Shown: positions 53,503-62,126, counted from the stretch's first letter. The stretch is 64,000 bases of DNA from Hymenobacter nivis (GCF_003149515.1 NZ_CP029145.1:3968001-4032000); one strand, 5' to 3'. Numbers and translations: made by a program. Notes: generated by a model from the letters alone, not told the origin.

Positions 53503-53829
53503 CTACTGGTTCCCATGGCGCAGGCGCCGCTCAATCTTGCTACGGCGGTGCGCAAAATTGCGCCGCTCGAATTCGCCGAACCGCAGCGAGTCGATGCGGG
53601 CGTCGGTCAGGGCCTCGATGCGGCGCAGCTCGGTGTGGCGGGCGCGGCCGTGCAGGCGCTGCCGCGCGGCGGCCCGCAGGACCAGCCGTTGCGCAATGGC
53701 GTCGTTCAGCCGGGCGCGGCGGGTGGGCCCCAGGCCGTTGATGAACCCGTACACGCCGCCCCTGCAGTTGCCAAACAGCACCACCACCAGGGGCAGCAGC
53801 ACCAGCCCAAAGCGCGCCGGACGTTTCAT
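53503..53829 (-). CDS. Small basic exported or membrane protein
   Basis: 108 residues from ATG 53829. An N-terminal hydrophobic segment (FGLVLLPLVVVLFGNCRGG) may be a signal or an anchor, with a Cys after it. The rest is very Arg-rich (RRIEALTDARIDSLRFGEFE), possibly an alpha-helical basic domain. No family is recognised. It lies 39 bp beyond the GMC oxidoreductase stop on the same strand and could be co-transcribed. Confidence 0.6.
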   Translation of the reverse strand: MKRPARFGLVLLPLVVVLFGNCRGGVYGFINGLGPTRRARLNDAIAQRLVLRAAARQRLHGRARHTELRRIEALTDARIDSLRFGEFERRNFAHRRSKIERRLRHGNQ

Positions 53830-53868
53830 GCCCAAAGCAACGCATTTTCAGCCAATAGATTAGCGCGC

Positions 53869-55872
53869 CTACTGCACTGCCACCGCGCGGGCCGCTACGG
53901 GCAGCGTGGCCTTCAGGCCCTGGGCCGTGTAGTGGGCCAGGCCCATAATGGTGAGCATGGGGTTCACGCCCGAGCACGCCGGGAAGGCCGCGCCGTCGGC
54001 CACGTACAGGCCGGGCAGTTCCACGGTTTCGCCCGTGATGCGCACGGGGTGGGTGGCCGCGTCGCCGCCCATGCGGGCGGTGCTCATCTGGTGGGCGCTG
54101 TAGAGGCCAAACTGATTTGGCCGCCAGCCCAGATGCGGCAGTTGGGCCAGCCGCTCAGGGTGGCACAGGGCCCCATTTTCGGCCTTCAAAATGGGCAGTG
54201 TGCCGTGGGGCAGGTAGATGGTGTGGGCCCCGGCGGCGGCGTGGATTTCGGCCGCCGCCCGCACGCCGGCCAGCAGGTTGCCGCGGTCGAAGTCCGACAG
54301 CGTGTAGTCAATCAGTGGGGCCCCTTGCCGGTCCACGCGCACGCGGCCGCCGTCGCGGTCGCGGGTGAGGGCGATGAACGAGCCGAGGTGGGCGGCCCCG
54401 GCCATCATTTCGCGGTGCTGGGCCCCGCTCAGCCAGGGTAGCACGGTGCTCAGCAGGCCGGGGTGAATGGGGGGCGTTTCGAGCTTCACGCCGAAGTTGG
54501 TGCCGTGCCGGCGGGTGTGGGCGTCGTTCACCACGCTCATGCTGGGGCCGTGCCACGAGTGCATGGCCCAGGGGTACTGCGCGGCCACGATGAGGGTGGG
54601 GTGCAGGTGCAGGTGGCGGCCCAGGTGCGGGTGGCGCAGGCCCGAGCGCAGCAGCAGGGCCGGCGTCTGGATGGCCCCGGCGGCCACCACCACGCAGCGG
54701 GCCCGCACCTGCACGCGCACGGCGGGCCCGTCGGCGGGGGCGTACACGGCCTCGGCGCCGGCGGCGCGGCCGTGGGCCCGGGTGATACGTTCAACGCGGG
54801 CATCGGCCAGCAGACGGGCCCCGTGGCGGGCGGCCAGGGGCAAATACGTGTTCAAGGTGCCCTGCTTATGGCCGTGCCCATCGCCGAGCGACGAGTACCC
54901 CAGGGCCCTAAAATGCGCGTCGGAGCCATCTAGGTTTCGCTCGTTGCGCGGAATCAGCTTTACGTCCTGGCCCAGGCGCCTCGAGCCGTCCCATAGGGCT
55001 TGGTTTTGGCCGTTGTGGCGGGCGTAATCGGTGTTCACGCCCAGTGTCTCGCTCACAGCGTCGAGGCTCTGCTGGAAATCGGGGCCCGTGAAGTGGGGCG
55101 CCTGGTGCTCGTGGGCCCATTCCTCCAGCACGTAATCGGGGGTGCGGAAGGCGCCGGCCCAGTTCACGGTGGTGCCGCCGCCCAGGCACGAGCCGGCCAG
55201 GATGCCCACGCCGCCGTCGTGGGTGCCGAGGGTGCCGCGGGCGTCGTACAGGGCCCCCATCATGTCGGTTTCGCGCTGCGTGAAGTCGCGCCCGTGGTAG
55301 TAGGGGCCCTTTTCCAGCACCAGCACGTCGAAGCCCGCGGCGGCCAGCTCGCCGGCCACCACGCCGCCGCCCGCCCCTGAGCCCACCACCAGCACGTCGC
55401 AGTCGTAGGTCGTATCCACGCGGGGCCGCAGCGTTTCGAGGGGCCGGGCGGTGTCGGTGGGGGCGTCGGCGGGGCCGGGGTAGCCCAGGGCGTCCCAGGC
55501 GGCGGGGCGGCCGGGCCGGCTGCCGCCGTAGTATAGGAACAGGCACAGCTTGCGCAGGGCCTGAAACCCCTTGCGCAGCGGCGGCAGCCGCGAGGCGGCC
55601 CAGCTTTGCAGCAGCTCCTCGCGCTGGGCGGCGCTCAGCTGCGCAAACGGCCGCAGGGGCCCCAGCCAGGTGAGGCCCACCACGGGCTGGCCCAGTAGGT
55701 CGAGCAGCTGCCCGAACTCGGCCTGGGCCCCGGCGGGCTGGGCGCGCACGGCGGCCGCAAACTGGTCGAGGTCAACGCCCTCGGACCCGGCGGGCAGGCC
55801 GGGGGCGGGCGGCAGCAGCGTATCGGCCACGGCGCGGACCACGGCGGCGCGGGCGGGGGTAAGGTCGAACAT
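53869..55872 (-). CDS. GMC-family FAD oxidoreductase with gluconate-dehydrogenase-3-like N-terminus
   Basis: 667 residues from ATG 55872 (MFDLTPARAAVVR); the frame is open much further upstream but without protein character. Residues about 1-140 resemble the gluconate 2-dehydrogenase subunit 3 domain. From about 155 the FAD-binding GSGAGGGVVAGELA begins; later come LGGGTTVNWAGAFRTP and the C-terminal SAHQMSTARMGGD and GVNPMLTIMGLA containing the active-site His/Asn region. It may oxidise alcohols or sugars and is similar in layout to long-chain alcohol oxidases. It is divergent from the thioesterase gene. Confidence 0.9.
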   Translation of the reverse strand: MFDLTPARAAVVRAVADTLLPPAPGLPAGSEGVDLDQFAAAVRAQPAGAQAEFGQLLDLLGQPVVGLTWLGPLRPFAQLSAAQREELLQSWAASRLPPLRKGFQALRKLCLFLYYGGSRPGRPAAWDALGYPGPADAPTDTARPLETLRPRVDTTYDCDVLVVGSGAGGGVVAGELAAAGFDVLVLEKGPYYHGRDFTQRETDMMGALYDARGTLGTHDGGVGILAGSCLGGGTTVNWAGAFRTPDYVLEEWAHEHQAPHFTGPDFQQSLDAVSETLGVNTDYARHNGQNQALWDGSRRLGQDVKLIPRNERNLDGSDAHFRALGYSSLGDGHGHKQGTLNTYLPLAARHGARLLADARVERITRAHGRAAGAEAVYAPADGPAVRVQVRARCVVVAAGAIQTPALLLRSGLRHPHLGRHLHLHPTLIVAAQYPWAMHSWHGPSMSVVNDAHTRRHGTNFGVKLETPPIHPGLLSTVLPWLSGAQHREMMAGAAHLGSFIALTRDRDGGRVRVDRQGAPLIDYTLSDFDRGNLLAGVRAAAEIHAAAGAHTIYLPHGTLPILKAENGALCHPERLAQLPHLGWRPNQFGLYSAHQMSTARMGGDAATHPVRITGETVELPGLYVADGAAFPACSGVNPMLTIMGLAHYTAQGLKATLPVAARAVAVQ

Positions 55873-55974
55873 CGGGCAAAAAATTTGGGACGGGAACGGT
55901 CCGGAAAAGATAGGCATTTTCGGGCAAAGTAGTAGGCGTGCCGAGTAGTTTGGGGCGGCTTTGGGCCCCGGCGC

Positions 55975-55982
55975 TACTTTTG
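55975..55982 (+). promoter_or_regulatory. Candidate TAnnTTTG box for the thioesterase gene
   Basis: TACTTTTG ends only 4 nt before ATG 55987, an extreme leaderless arrangement. Confidence 0.45.
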
Positions 55983-55986
55983 CGCC

Positions 55987-56532
55987 ATGCCCGATCTTGT
56001 TCGTACCCCCGAAACCCGCCACCGCGTCCACTTCCAGGACTGCGACATGCTGGGCCACCTCAACAACGCCCGCTACCTCGATTACTTCCTCAACGCCCGC
56101 GAAGACCAGGTGGCCCAGCACTACGCCCTGAACATGGGCGAGCTGGCCCGCGAACAGCATGCGGCCTGGGTTATCACCAAGCACCACCTCAGCTACCTCA
56201 AGCCGGCGCGCCAGGGCGTGGAGGTGCTCATCCGCACCCAACTCATCCACTTCGACAATTCCAACCTGGTGCTGGAAATGCAGATGCGCGCCGCCGACGG
56301 CCTGCGCCTGCTGGCGCTGCTGTGGTCGGAAATGACGTTCGTGAAGATGCCCGCCGGCACTCGCCTCGACCACTCCGACGAGCTGATGGACCTGCTCAAC
56401 CAGGTGGACGTGGAAGGGGTGGAGTACGACCCCGATGGCTTCGACGACCGGGTGAAGGCCGTGCGCCAGGAGTTGAAGCAGCTGCGCCGTGCCGCTAGCG
56501 GTGAGGGACAGGGCCCCGCGCCCCGGCAATAA
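55987..56532 (+). CDS. Hotdog-fold acyl-CoA thioesterase
   Basis: 181 residues. The 4HBT-type active-site region is visible in VHFQDCDMLGHLNNARYLDYF (the helix following the hot-dog first strand), with D and N residues in the catalytic pattern. Other strands follow (HHLSYLKPARQG, LVLEMQMRAADG). It hydrolyses acyl-CoA thioesters in the cytoplasm; chain length is not predicted. The tail is basic and helical. It is followed closely by the mechanosensitive-channel gene. Confidence 0.87.
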   Translation: MPDLVRTPETRHRVHFQDCDMLGHLNNARYLDYFLNAREDQVAQHYALNMGELAREQHAAWVITKHHLSYLKPARQGVEVLIRTQLIHFDNSNLVLEMQMRAADGLRLLALLWSEMTFVKMPAGTRLDHSDELMDLLNQVDVEGVEYDPDGFDDRVKAVRQELKQLRRAASGEGQGPAPRQ

Positions 56533-56576
56533 GCCGTACATTTCCTTTTGTTACCGTTCGTTATTTTTAATGCAAT

Positions 56577-58970
56577 ATGTATCCGTTATTTTCTTTGATT
56601 ATAAGCAGGTTGCCAAATAAGGGCTTGGTAAAGTTTAGTTATTTCGGGGTGCTGCTGGTGCTGCTGGCAACGGGGGCCCGGGCCGCGCCGCTCGGGGCCC
56701 CGGCGGCGGCCGGGGCTCCGGACACGGTGACGCACGACGATGCGCACCGCATCGAAATCGGCTACACCACGCTGAGCGGAATTTCTGGGCAGGTGCGCGA
56801 CGTGTACGACCCCCGCGACCTGGCCGATGAGCTGCCCGGCGTGTGCGAAACCCTGAAAGCCATCCAGCACGGGGTGGAGGAAACCGACCAGGTGGTAGAC
56901 CTCAAGCAGTTGCAAATGTGCCAGTTGATGCTGGCCACCACCCAAGACCAGCTCGTGGAGTGGCGCATGGCGCTGGGCGGGGCCCACGAGGCGCTGGAAG
57001 CCATGCAGGCCCGCCTAAAGGCCCTGCCCGGCCCGCCGGCCCGCGCCCCCCACCCCAACGCGGCCGCCCTCACTATGGAGCGGGCCGATTCGGCGCTGCA
57101 AGGGCGGCAGCAGCTCATCGCGGGGCTGCTCACCAAGCGGTTCCAGCGGGTTAAGGTGCTGCAAACCCAGGTGGCGGCCAGCTACATCCAGTCGCTGGAG
57201 CTGCAAGACCGCGTGGGCGACCTCATGCGCCGCTTCGGGCGCGCCACCATCAAGGCGACCTACCCGCCGCTGTGGGCCGCGCGGCCCACTCCGCCGCCCC
57301 CGCCCGACCCCGACGCGGCCCAGGACGAAGTTTATCGGCGCGAAATTATCGGCTATTACTTCGCCAGCAACTGGGATAACTGGGCCTTCATGGCCCTGAT
57401 TGGGGTCGTATTTTACGGTTGGGTGGCCTTTAACTACCGCCGGGTGAACAAGCGGGCGCTGGCCATCGAGCCTTCCTTCCACTACCTGCGGCCGGGGCCG
57501 GTGGCGGCCACGCTGGTGGTGGTGTTCAGCCTGGCCCCGGCCCTGGAGCTGCACCCGCCGCCCGTGTACCTGGCCCTACTGCAAGCGCTGCTGCTCGGGG
57601 CCCTTACGGCGGTGTTTGCCCGCAGCTGGCCCCGGGGTGCGTTTTGGTACTGGCTGGGGCTGGTGGTGTTTTTCGTTGCCCTAGTCGTCATCAACGCCAA
57701 CGCGGCGGCGGGCCTGCTGGCGCGCTGGGGCCTGCTGCTGCTCGACATGGCGGCCGTGGGCATCGGGGCAGTGCTGCTGCGGCGCGTGCGGCACGCGGCG
57801 CGGCTGCCCTGGTTCGTAGTGCCCGTCACGGGGGTGTTCATGGCCCTGAACGGGCTGGCCGTGGCCTGCAACGTGTTGGGGCGCTTGAGCATGGCCAAGA
57901 TGTTCAGCACGACGGCCATTTTCGGGCTCACGCAGGGCATTGGGCTGGCTGTGCTCATCGAGCTGCTTACCGAGGCCTTTTTGCTGCAAGTGTTGTGCAG
58001 CCGCTCGGCGGCGGGCGGCGCGGGACACTTCGACTACGACAAAATCGGTCCCCAGCTGCTGCGCCTGCTCACGGTGGTAGCGGCGGGCCTGTGGGGGCTG
58101 GTGTTTACTTCCAACCTGAACCTGTACGCCGGGCTCTATGGCGCGGCCGCGCACTTTCTCACGGCCCCGCGCCTGCTGGGCAGCACCGCCTTCACGCTCG
58201 GCAACATCGGGCTGTTCTTCGTCATCCTCTACGTATCGACGCAGCTCCAGCAGTATGTAGGCTATTTTTTTGGCGAGGTGGGCGACGCCAGCGACACTCC
58301 CGACGCCCGGCACCGCGGCTCGTGGCTGGTGGGGCTGCGGCTGCTGCTGGTGCTCGTGGGCTTCGCGCTGGCCACGGCCGCTACGGGCCTGCCGCTCAGC
58401 AAAATCGCCATCGTGTTCGGGGCCCTAAGTGTAGGTATCGGCTTGGGCCTGCAAAGCATCGTCAACAACCTCGTGTCGGGCATCATCCTCATCTTCGAGC
58501 GGCCGTTCCACGTGGGCGACTTCATCGAAGTAGCCGGCAAAGCGGGCCGCGTGCAGGACATCGGCATCCGCTCCAGCAAGCTTGCCTCCGTCACGGGCTC
58601 CGAAATCATCGTGCCCAACGGCGATTTGCTCTCCGGCCACGTCATCAACTGGACCCGCACCAACGACCACGTCCGCGTGGACTTGACCCTGAAAATTACT
58701 CCCGTCGTAGACCCCGACGCCGATGGGCAAGCCGACCCGCAAGCCGCCCTGCAAACCGCCCGCGAGCAAATCCAGGAAGAAATCAAGGCCAGTCCCTACA
58801 CTATGAACACCTTGGCCCCCGAAATCCTGCTCAACAACATCAACGGCCAGATTTACGAGCTGCGCGTGCTATTTTGGATTACCAATATCCGCCAGCAGGA
58901 ACTCACCAAAAGCGAAATCCTGGCGGGGATATACCGGCGATTCACGGCGCAAGGGCTGGTACTTAGTTGA
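56577..58970 (+). CDS. Large MscS-type mechanosensitive ion channel
   Basis: 797 residues. A signal peptide (LLVLLATGARA) is followed by a helical periplasmic domain of about 230 residues and multiple membrane helices. The MscS pore and beta domains are near residues 610-720: LPLSKIAIVFGALSVGIGLG, IVNNLVSGIILIFERPF, VGDFIEVAGKAGRVQDIG and IIVPNGDLLSGHVINWT. The large periplasmic region and extra helices make it MscK/MscM-like rather than small MscS. It gates in response to membrane tension to protect against hypo-osmotic shock. Confidence 0.93.
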   Translation: MYPLFSLIISRLPNKGLVKFSYFGVLLVLLATGARAAPLGAPAAAGAPDTVTHDDAHRIEIGYTTLSGISGQVRDVYDPRDLADELPGVCETLKAIQHGVEETDQVVDLKQLQMCQLMLATTQDQLVEWRMALGGAHEALEAMQARLKALPGPPARAPHPNAAALTMERADSALQGRQQLIAGLLTKRFQRVKVLQTQVAASYIQSLELQDRVGDLMRRFGRATIKATYPPLWAARPTPPPPPDPDAAQDEVYRREIIGYYFASNWDNWAFMALIGVVFYGWVAFNYRRVNKRALAIEPSFHYLRPGPVAATLVVVFSLAPALELHPPPVYLALLQALLLGALTAVFARSWPRGAFWYWLGLVVFFVALVVINANAAAGLLARWGLLLLDMAAVGIGAVLLRRVRHAARLPWFVVPVTGVFMALNGLAVACNVLGRLSMAKMFSTTAIFGLTQGIGLAVLIELLTEAFLLQVLCSRSAAGGAGHFDYDKIGPQLLRLLTVVAAGLWGLVFTSNLNLYAGLYGAAAHFLTAPRLLGSTAFTLGNIGLFFVILYVSTQLQQYVGYFFGEVGDASDTPDARHRGSWLVGLRLLLVLVGFALATAATGLPLSKIAIVFGALSVGIGLGLQSIVNNLVSGIILIFERPFHVGDFIEVAGKAGRVQDIGIRSSKLASVTGSEIIVPNGDLLSGHVINWTRTNDHVRVDLTLKITPVVDPDADGQADPQAALQTAREQIQEEIKASPYTMNTLAPEILLNNINGQIYELRVLFWITNIRQQELTKSEILAGIYRRFTAQGLVLS

Positions 58971-59059
58971 AGTAAATTGCGTTCTCAGAACGATGCCCTG
59001 GGGCACTATACCAAGATTATCAATCTAAAAAGTAAGTAGCTATGCGTGATGTCAAATTA

Positions 59060-59191
59060 TACTGCTCACGAAGTGAAATGCGAAAACGAAGTAGGGTGCA
59101 GGGCTTGCCCCCGCCCGTCATTGAACGGTTCCGTCGGCTTTCGTTCAACGACGGGCGGGGACAAGCCCCGCACCCTACTTCGTGACGAGTA
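59060..59191. mobile_element. 132-bp MITE with IS630-type termini
   Basis: The left terminus TACTGCTCACGAAGTG and the reversed right terminus TACTCGTCACGAAGTA agree at 13 of 16 positions and match the ends of IS630 element 1 (42492-43594). The TA target is duplicated at 59058-59059 and 59192-59193. The interior is a palindrome related to family C (gtagggtgcagggcttgccc and its near complement). There is no coding capacity. Confidence 0.88.
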
Positions 59192-59356
59192 TAGTCTTGC
59201 GGGCGCTGCTGATGGGGATTGTGAGCATTACCGGATGCACGACTTTTCAGATTCCAGTGCAAAGCTTTCGGCAGCAATTGGCTGGGGTTAACGCAGCCAG
59301 TTTGCAACCCGTGAAAGTTGCCGGACCATATGGATTACCAATTATTTACCGTGCTA

Positions 59357-60437
59357 AGTGCTTGTTCAAAATTAACTAATGGATTGGTTGTTACTTTGAA
59401 GATGCAAAAACGCTACATTTCCTTGGACGCTGCGGAACGGACTACGCTGGAAGCTGGCCGTCACCATCACCCGCAGCACCAGTTCCGCGCCCGTTGCCAA
59501 GGCTTGTTGTGGAGCGCGGACGGGCAGTCGGTCCCCGCGCTGGCGGCCCTGCTGAACGTGAGCCAGGGCACGGTGTACGGCTGGTTTAACCGCTGGGAAC
59601 AGGGCGGCTTAGCGGGCTTGGCCAACGCCAAAGGGCAAGGTCGGCCGGCTATCCTGCAGCCCGCCGACCAGCAGCGCGTGGAAGCCGCTGTGCGCGCCAA
59701 CCGCCAGCAACTCAAAGACGTGACCGCCGTGCTGCGTCAGGAACTGCGCAAAGATTTCTCGGCCCTGACGCTGAAGCGTTTTTTAAAAAGTGTGGGGGCA
59801 AATGGCGGCGCTTCCGCCACGGGCTGAAACCGGCCCAGGACCCGGACGACTACGCCTTCAAAGCCCACCAGTTGCGCCAGGTGCAAGAGTTGGAGCAAGC
59901 AGGCGCGCTTGACCTGTTCTACGGCGATGAATCCGGCTTTTGTCTGACCTCGGCCATCCCGTACGGCTGGCAATTTCCCGGCGAACACGTTGCCACCCAG
60001 CCCCGCCATAGCCAGCGCTTCAACGTGTTGGGCTTGTTCAACGCCACCACCAACGAGTTGCACACCGCCGCCCGTGAGGGAAGCGTGGATGCGGCCTTTG
60101 TCATTGACACGCTCGACGCCTGGGTCGCGACCCGCACCCGGCCCACGGTACGGGTCCTCGACAATGCCCGCCTGCACCACACCGCCGCGTTTCAAGCGCG
60201 GCTGCAGGACTGGGAGGACCGCGACGTGCACATTTTCTACCTGCCCACCTACAGCCCTCACCTCAACAAAATCGAGACCCTCTGGCGCAAAGTCAAATAC
60301 GAGTGGCTGCGGCCCGAAGCCTACGCCGATTTCAAAACCCTCAAAACCGCTGTGTGGCACATTCTCGACCGCGTTGGCCGCCAATTCACCATCCAATTTG
60401 CAACCTGACATTGCCGAAATAAATTTGAATAAGCACT
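59357..60437 (+). mobile_element. IS630-family insertion sequence 2
   Basis: 1081 bp. The left end AGTGCTTGTTCAAAATTA and reversed right end AGTGCTTATTCAAATTTA match at 16 of 18 positions. It is flanked by TA duplications at 59355-59356 and 60438-60439. The ends differ from IS630 element 1, so it is a different element. Confidence 0.9.
59402..60408 (+). CDS. IS630-family transposase with -1 programmed frameshift
   Basis: Two overlapping frames encode the transposase. Frame A from ATG 59402 (MQKRYISLDAAERTTLEAG) holds the helix-turn-helix region (VPALAALLNVSQGTVYGWFN). Frame B (59788 onward) holds the DDE catalytic part: FYGDESGF, VLDNARLHHT and HLNKIETLWRK. A classic slippery heptamer T TTA AAA lies at 59782-59788, exactly where a -1 slip joins the frames to give about 335 residues. 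Without slippage, frame A stops at 59827 with a short protein. This arrangement is known in several IS630 subgroups. Confidence 0.88.
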
Positions 60438-60749
60438 TAATGTGAATACGCTCAAAACGATTAAGTGTGTTACGGCGAATGGGAGGGACGTAATGGTACC
60501 GAATAGCCCATCTATCGAAGTTCGGATTTCCCACCAAGGCAAAAAAAACATCTTCTATTTTGACCGGCTCTACGTTCGAGATAGCGCCGTCATCGGAAGT
60601 CAATCAACCTTTATACCGGGATTGACAAAGGGAATTCCGTTGCGCGATATTACTAAAATTGAGGTGCAGGACGGGCACAAGAATTTTCATTACGTGAATT
60701 AGAGCCGCAAAACTTTGATAAACCAAAGGGCCCCGCGGGCGTAATAGGG

Positions 60750-60776
60750 AAAGGGCCGGGACTATCCCCGGCCTTT
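60750..60776 (+). terminator. Hairpin upstream of the DJ-1-like gene
   Basis: AAAGGGCCGGG pairs with CCCCGGCCTTT around a 5-nt loop. It falls between the broken lipoprotein gene and ATG 60798; it most likely terminates the former. Confidence 0.7.
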
Positions 60777-60797
60777 GCCTTTTACCATTCCCCACTT

Positions 60798-61376
60798 ATG
60801 TCCATCTTCAGCAGCGATAAGCTCAAGGGCAAGAAAATCGCCATCATTGCCACCGACGGTTTCGAGCAGGTCGAACTGACCGAGCCCAAGAAATACCTCG
60901 AAGGCGAGGGCGCTACCACTCACGTCATCTCCCTCAAAAGCGGCTCTATCAAGGGCTGGGACGGACCCAATAACGACTGGGGCGACAAAGTGAGCGTCGA
61001 TAAGGTCATCACCGATGTGAAGCCGGCCGACTACGACGCCCTGGTGCTGCCCGGCGGCCAGATGAACCCCGACATCCTGCGCCTGAACAAGGACGTGGTG
61101 AGCTTCGTGCGCGAGTTTGCCGGCTCGGGTAAAGTAGTGGCTGCCATCTGCCACGGGCCCTGGACGCTGATTGAGGCCGACGTGGTGCGCGGCAAGAAAA
61201 TGACCAGCTGGCCTAGCCTGAAAACCGACCTTAAAAATGCTGGCGCCTACTGGGAAGACTCGGAAGTAGTAACCGATAAAGGCCTCATCACCAGCCGCAA
61301 GCCCGAGGATATTCCCGCCTTCAACAAGAAAATCGTGGAGGAAATCCTCGAAGGCCAGCACGCCCCGCGCACCTAG
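60798..61376 (+). CDS. DJ-1/PfpI family protein (YhbO type)
   Basis: 192 residues. Nucleophile C118 in AAICHGPWTLIE, with H119, and an acidic partner from the N-terminal strand (E23 or E26). The family includes PfpI/YhbO stress proteins and glyoxalase III-like deglycases; which activity applies here is uncertain. It is cytoplasmic and monocistronic, with hairpins on both sides. Confidence 0.9.
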   Translation: MSIFSSDKLKGKKIAIIATDGFEQVELTEPKKYLEGEGATTHVISLKSGSIKGWDGPNNDWGDKVSVDKVITDVKPADYDALVLPGGQMNPDILRLNKDVVSFVREFAGSGKVVAAICHGPWTLIEADVVRGKKMTSWPSLKTDLKNAGAYWEDSEVVTDKGLITSRKPEDIPAFNKKIVEEILEGQHAPRT

Positions 61377-61401
61377 GGGCCCAAGCTTTCAACTTGAATG
61401 T

Positions 61402-61436
61402 AAAACGGCCCGCTACTATACAGTAGCGGGCCGTTT
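61402..61436 (+). terminator. Terminator after the DJ-1-like gene
   Basis: AAACGGCCCGCTACT and AGTAGCGGGCCGTTT form a 15-bp stem with a 4-nt loop, 26 bp after the stop. Confidence 0.85.
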
Positions 61437-61440
61437 CCGT

Positions 61441-61544
61441 AGCGCGAACCTAGTAGTTCGCCCCGCTGCCCAGTCGCTGAACGGTAATCGTTCGGCGGTA
61501 ATCGGCAGGACGAAGCGAGCGCCGTGAACTATAAAGTTCGCGCT
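61441..61544. repeat. 104-bp inverted-repeat element (family E)
   Basis: Termini AGCGCGAACctagTAGTTC (left) and AGCGCGAACtttaTAGTTC (right, reversed) match at 15 of 19 or more positions. No coding capacity. It sits between the DJ-1 gene terminator and the membrane-protein gene. Confidence 0.65.
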
Positions 61545-61558
61545 AGAAGCAAACGGAG

Positions 61559-62059
61559 TTACAGGCCGGCGGCGCGTAGCGGGGCCCCGGCCAGGTGCAA
61601 CAGGGCCGTCATGGCCAGGTCGAATACGAACAGGAAGCCGCCTTGCAGCAGCACCGAGTGGCCAAAGCCTGCCAGCCGGGCAGGGTGGCCCGCGCCGGGC
61701 TCGGTGGCCCGGCGACGCAGCCAGAGGGCCACAACGACGTAGAGCACGTCGAGCCCGGTGTTGATGAGGAACAGGTTTTCGTCGTGGTGGTGGGCCCCCG
61801 CTTCGGCGGCCAGCGACCAGCCGGCCGGCGGCAAGCGGCGCAGCATGACGATGCCCCAGGCAGCGAGGCCGGCGTTCACCAGGGCCCAGGCCACGTTCAT
61901 GAGGTGGAAGTAGTAGGGCTCCAGGCGGCGGTCGGCGCGGCCCACGGCGTAGCCGCTGCCCACTAGGTTAATGATGACCCAGGCGGCGAGCACCGCCAGG
62001 CCACGGCCCACAATTAGCTCGCGGGTTGCGTACAGGGCGTTGGGGTCGAGGACAGGCAT
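61559..62059 (-). CDS. Four-helix membrane protein of unknown function
   Basis: 166 residues from ATG 62059 (MPVLDPNALYATREL). About four hydrophobic segments are seen (near residues 19-37, 52-72, 95-113 and 135-158). A His-rich loop, AGAHHHDENLF, lies between helices 2 and 3, and basic loops (RRRATEPG) set orientation. Similar hypothetical membrane proteins are common in Hymenobacter (recalled). No enzyme motif is recognised. It is downstream of the porin gene on the same strand but separated by a terminator. Confidence 0.7.
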   Translation of the reverse strand: MPVLDPNALYATRELIVGRGLAVLAAWVIINLVGSGYAVGRADRRLEPYYFHLMNVAWALVNAGLAAWGIVMLRRLPPAGWSLAAEAGAHHHDENLFLINTGLDVLYVVVALWLRRRATEPGAGHPARLAGFGHSVLLQGGFLFVFDLAMTALLHLAGAPLRAAGL

Positions 62060-62072
62060 GGGAAAAGAAAAT

Positions 62073-62126
62073 AAAAAAAGCCGCCTGCCCCACCGCAACC
62101 CGGAAGGTAGCGCGCGGGCAGGCGGC
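62073..62126 (-). terminator. Terminator of the porin gene
   Basis: GCCGCCTGCCC and GGGCAGGCGGC arms; on the minus strand the stem is followed by seven Ts. Confidence 0.8.

Larger units (their letters stand above)
59042..60702 (+). pseudogene. Small lipoprotein gene interrupted by a MITE and by an IS630 element
   Basis: Three separated pieces make one gene: 59042-59059, 59194-59356 and 60440-60702. Joined at the TA duplications they give a single 147-residue frame with no stop, starting MRDVKLVLRALLMGIVSITG and having the lipobox cysteine next (SITGC), a middle of QSFRQQLAGVNAASLQPVKV, and an end in LRDITKIEVQDGHKNFHYVN. The MITE falls inside the signal peptide; the IS falls in the middle. 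The 5' fragment can still be read from GTG 59182, inside the MITE end, but it stops in the IS. Function is unknown and the gene is inactive. Confidence 0.9.

Noticed and set aside
55873..56541. Upstream extension of the GMC oxidoreductase frame to 890 residues
   Set aside because: The added part overlaps the divergent thioesterase gene antisense and shows no protein-like pattern; MFDLT at 55872 fits the N-terminal domain.
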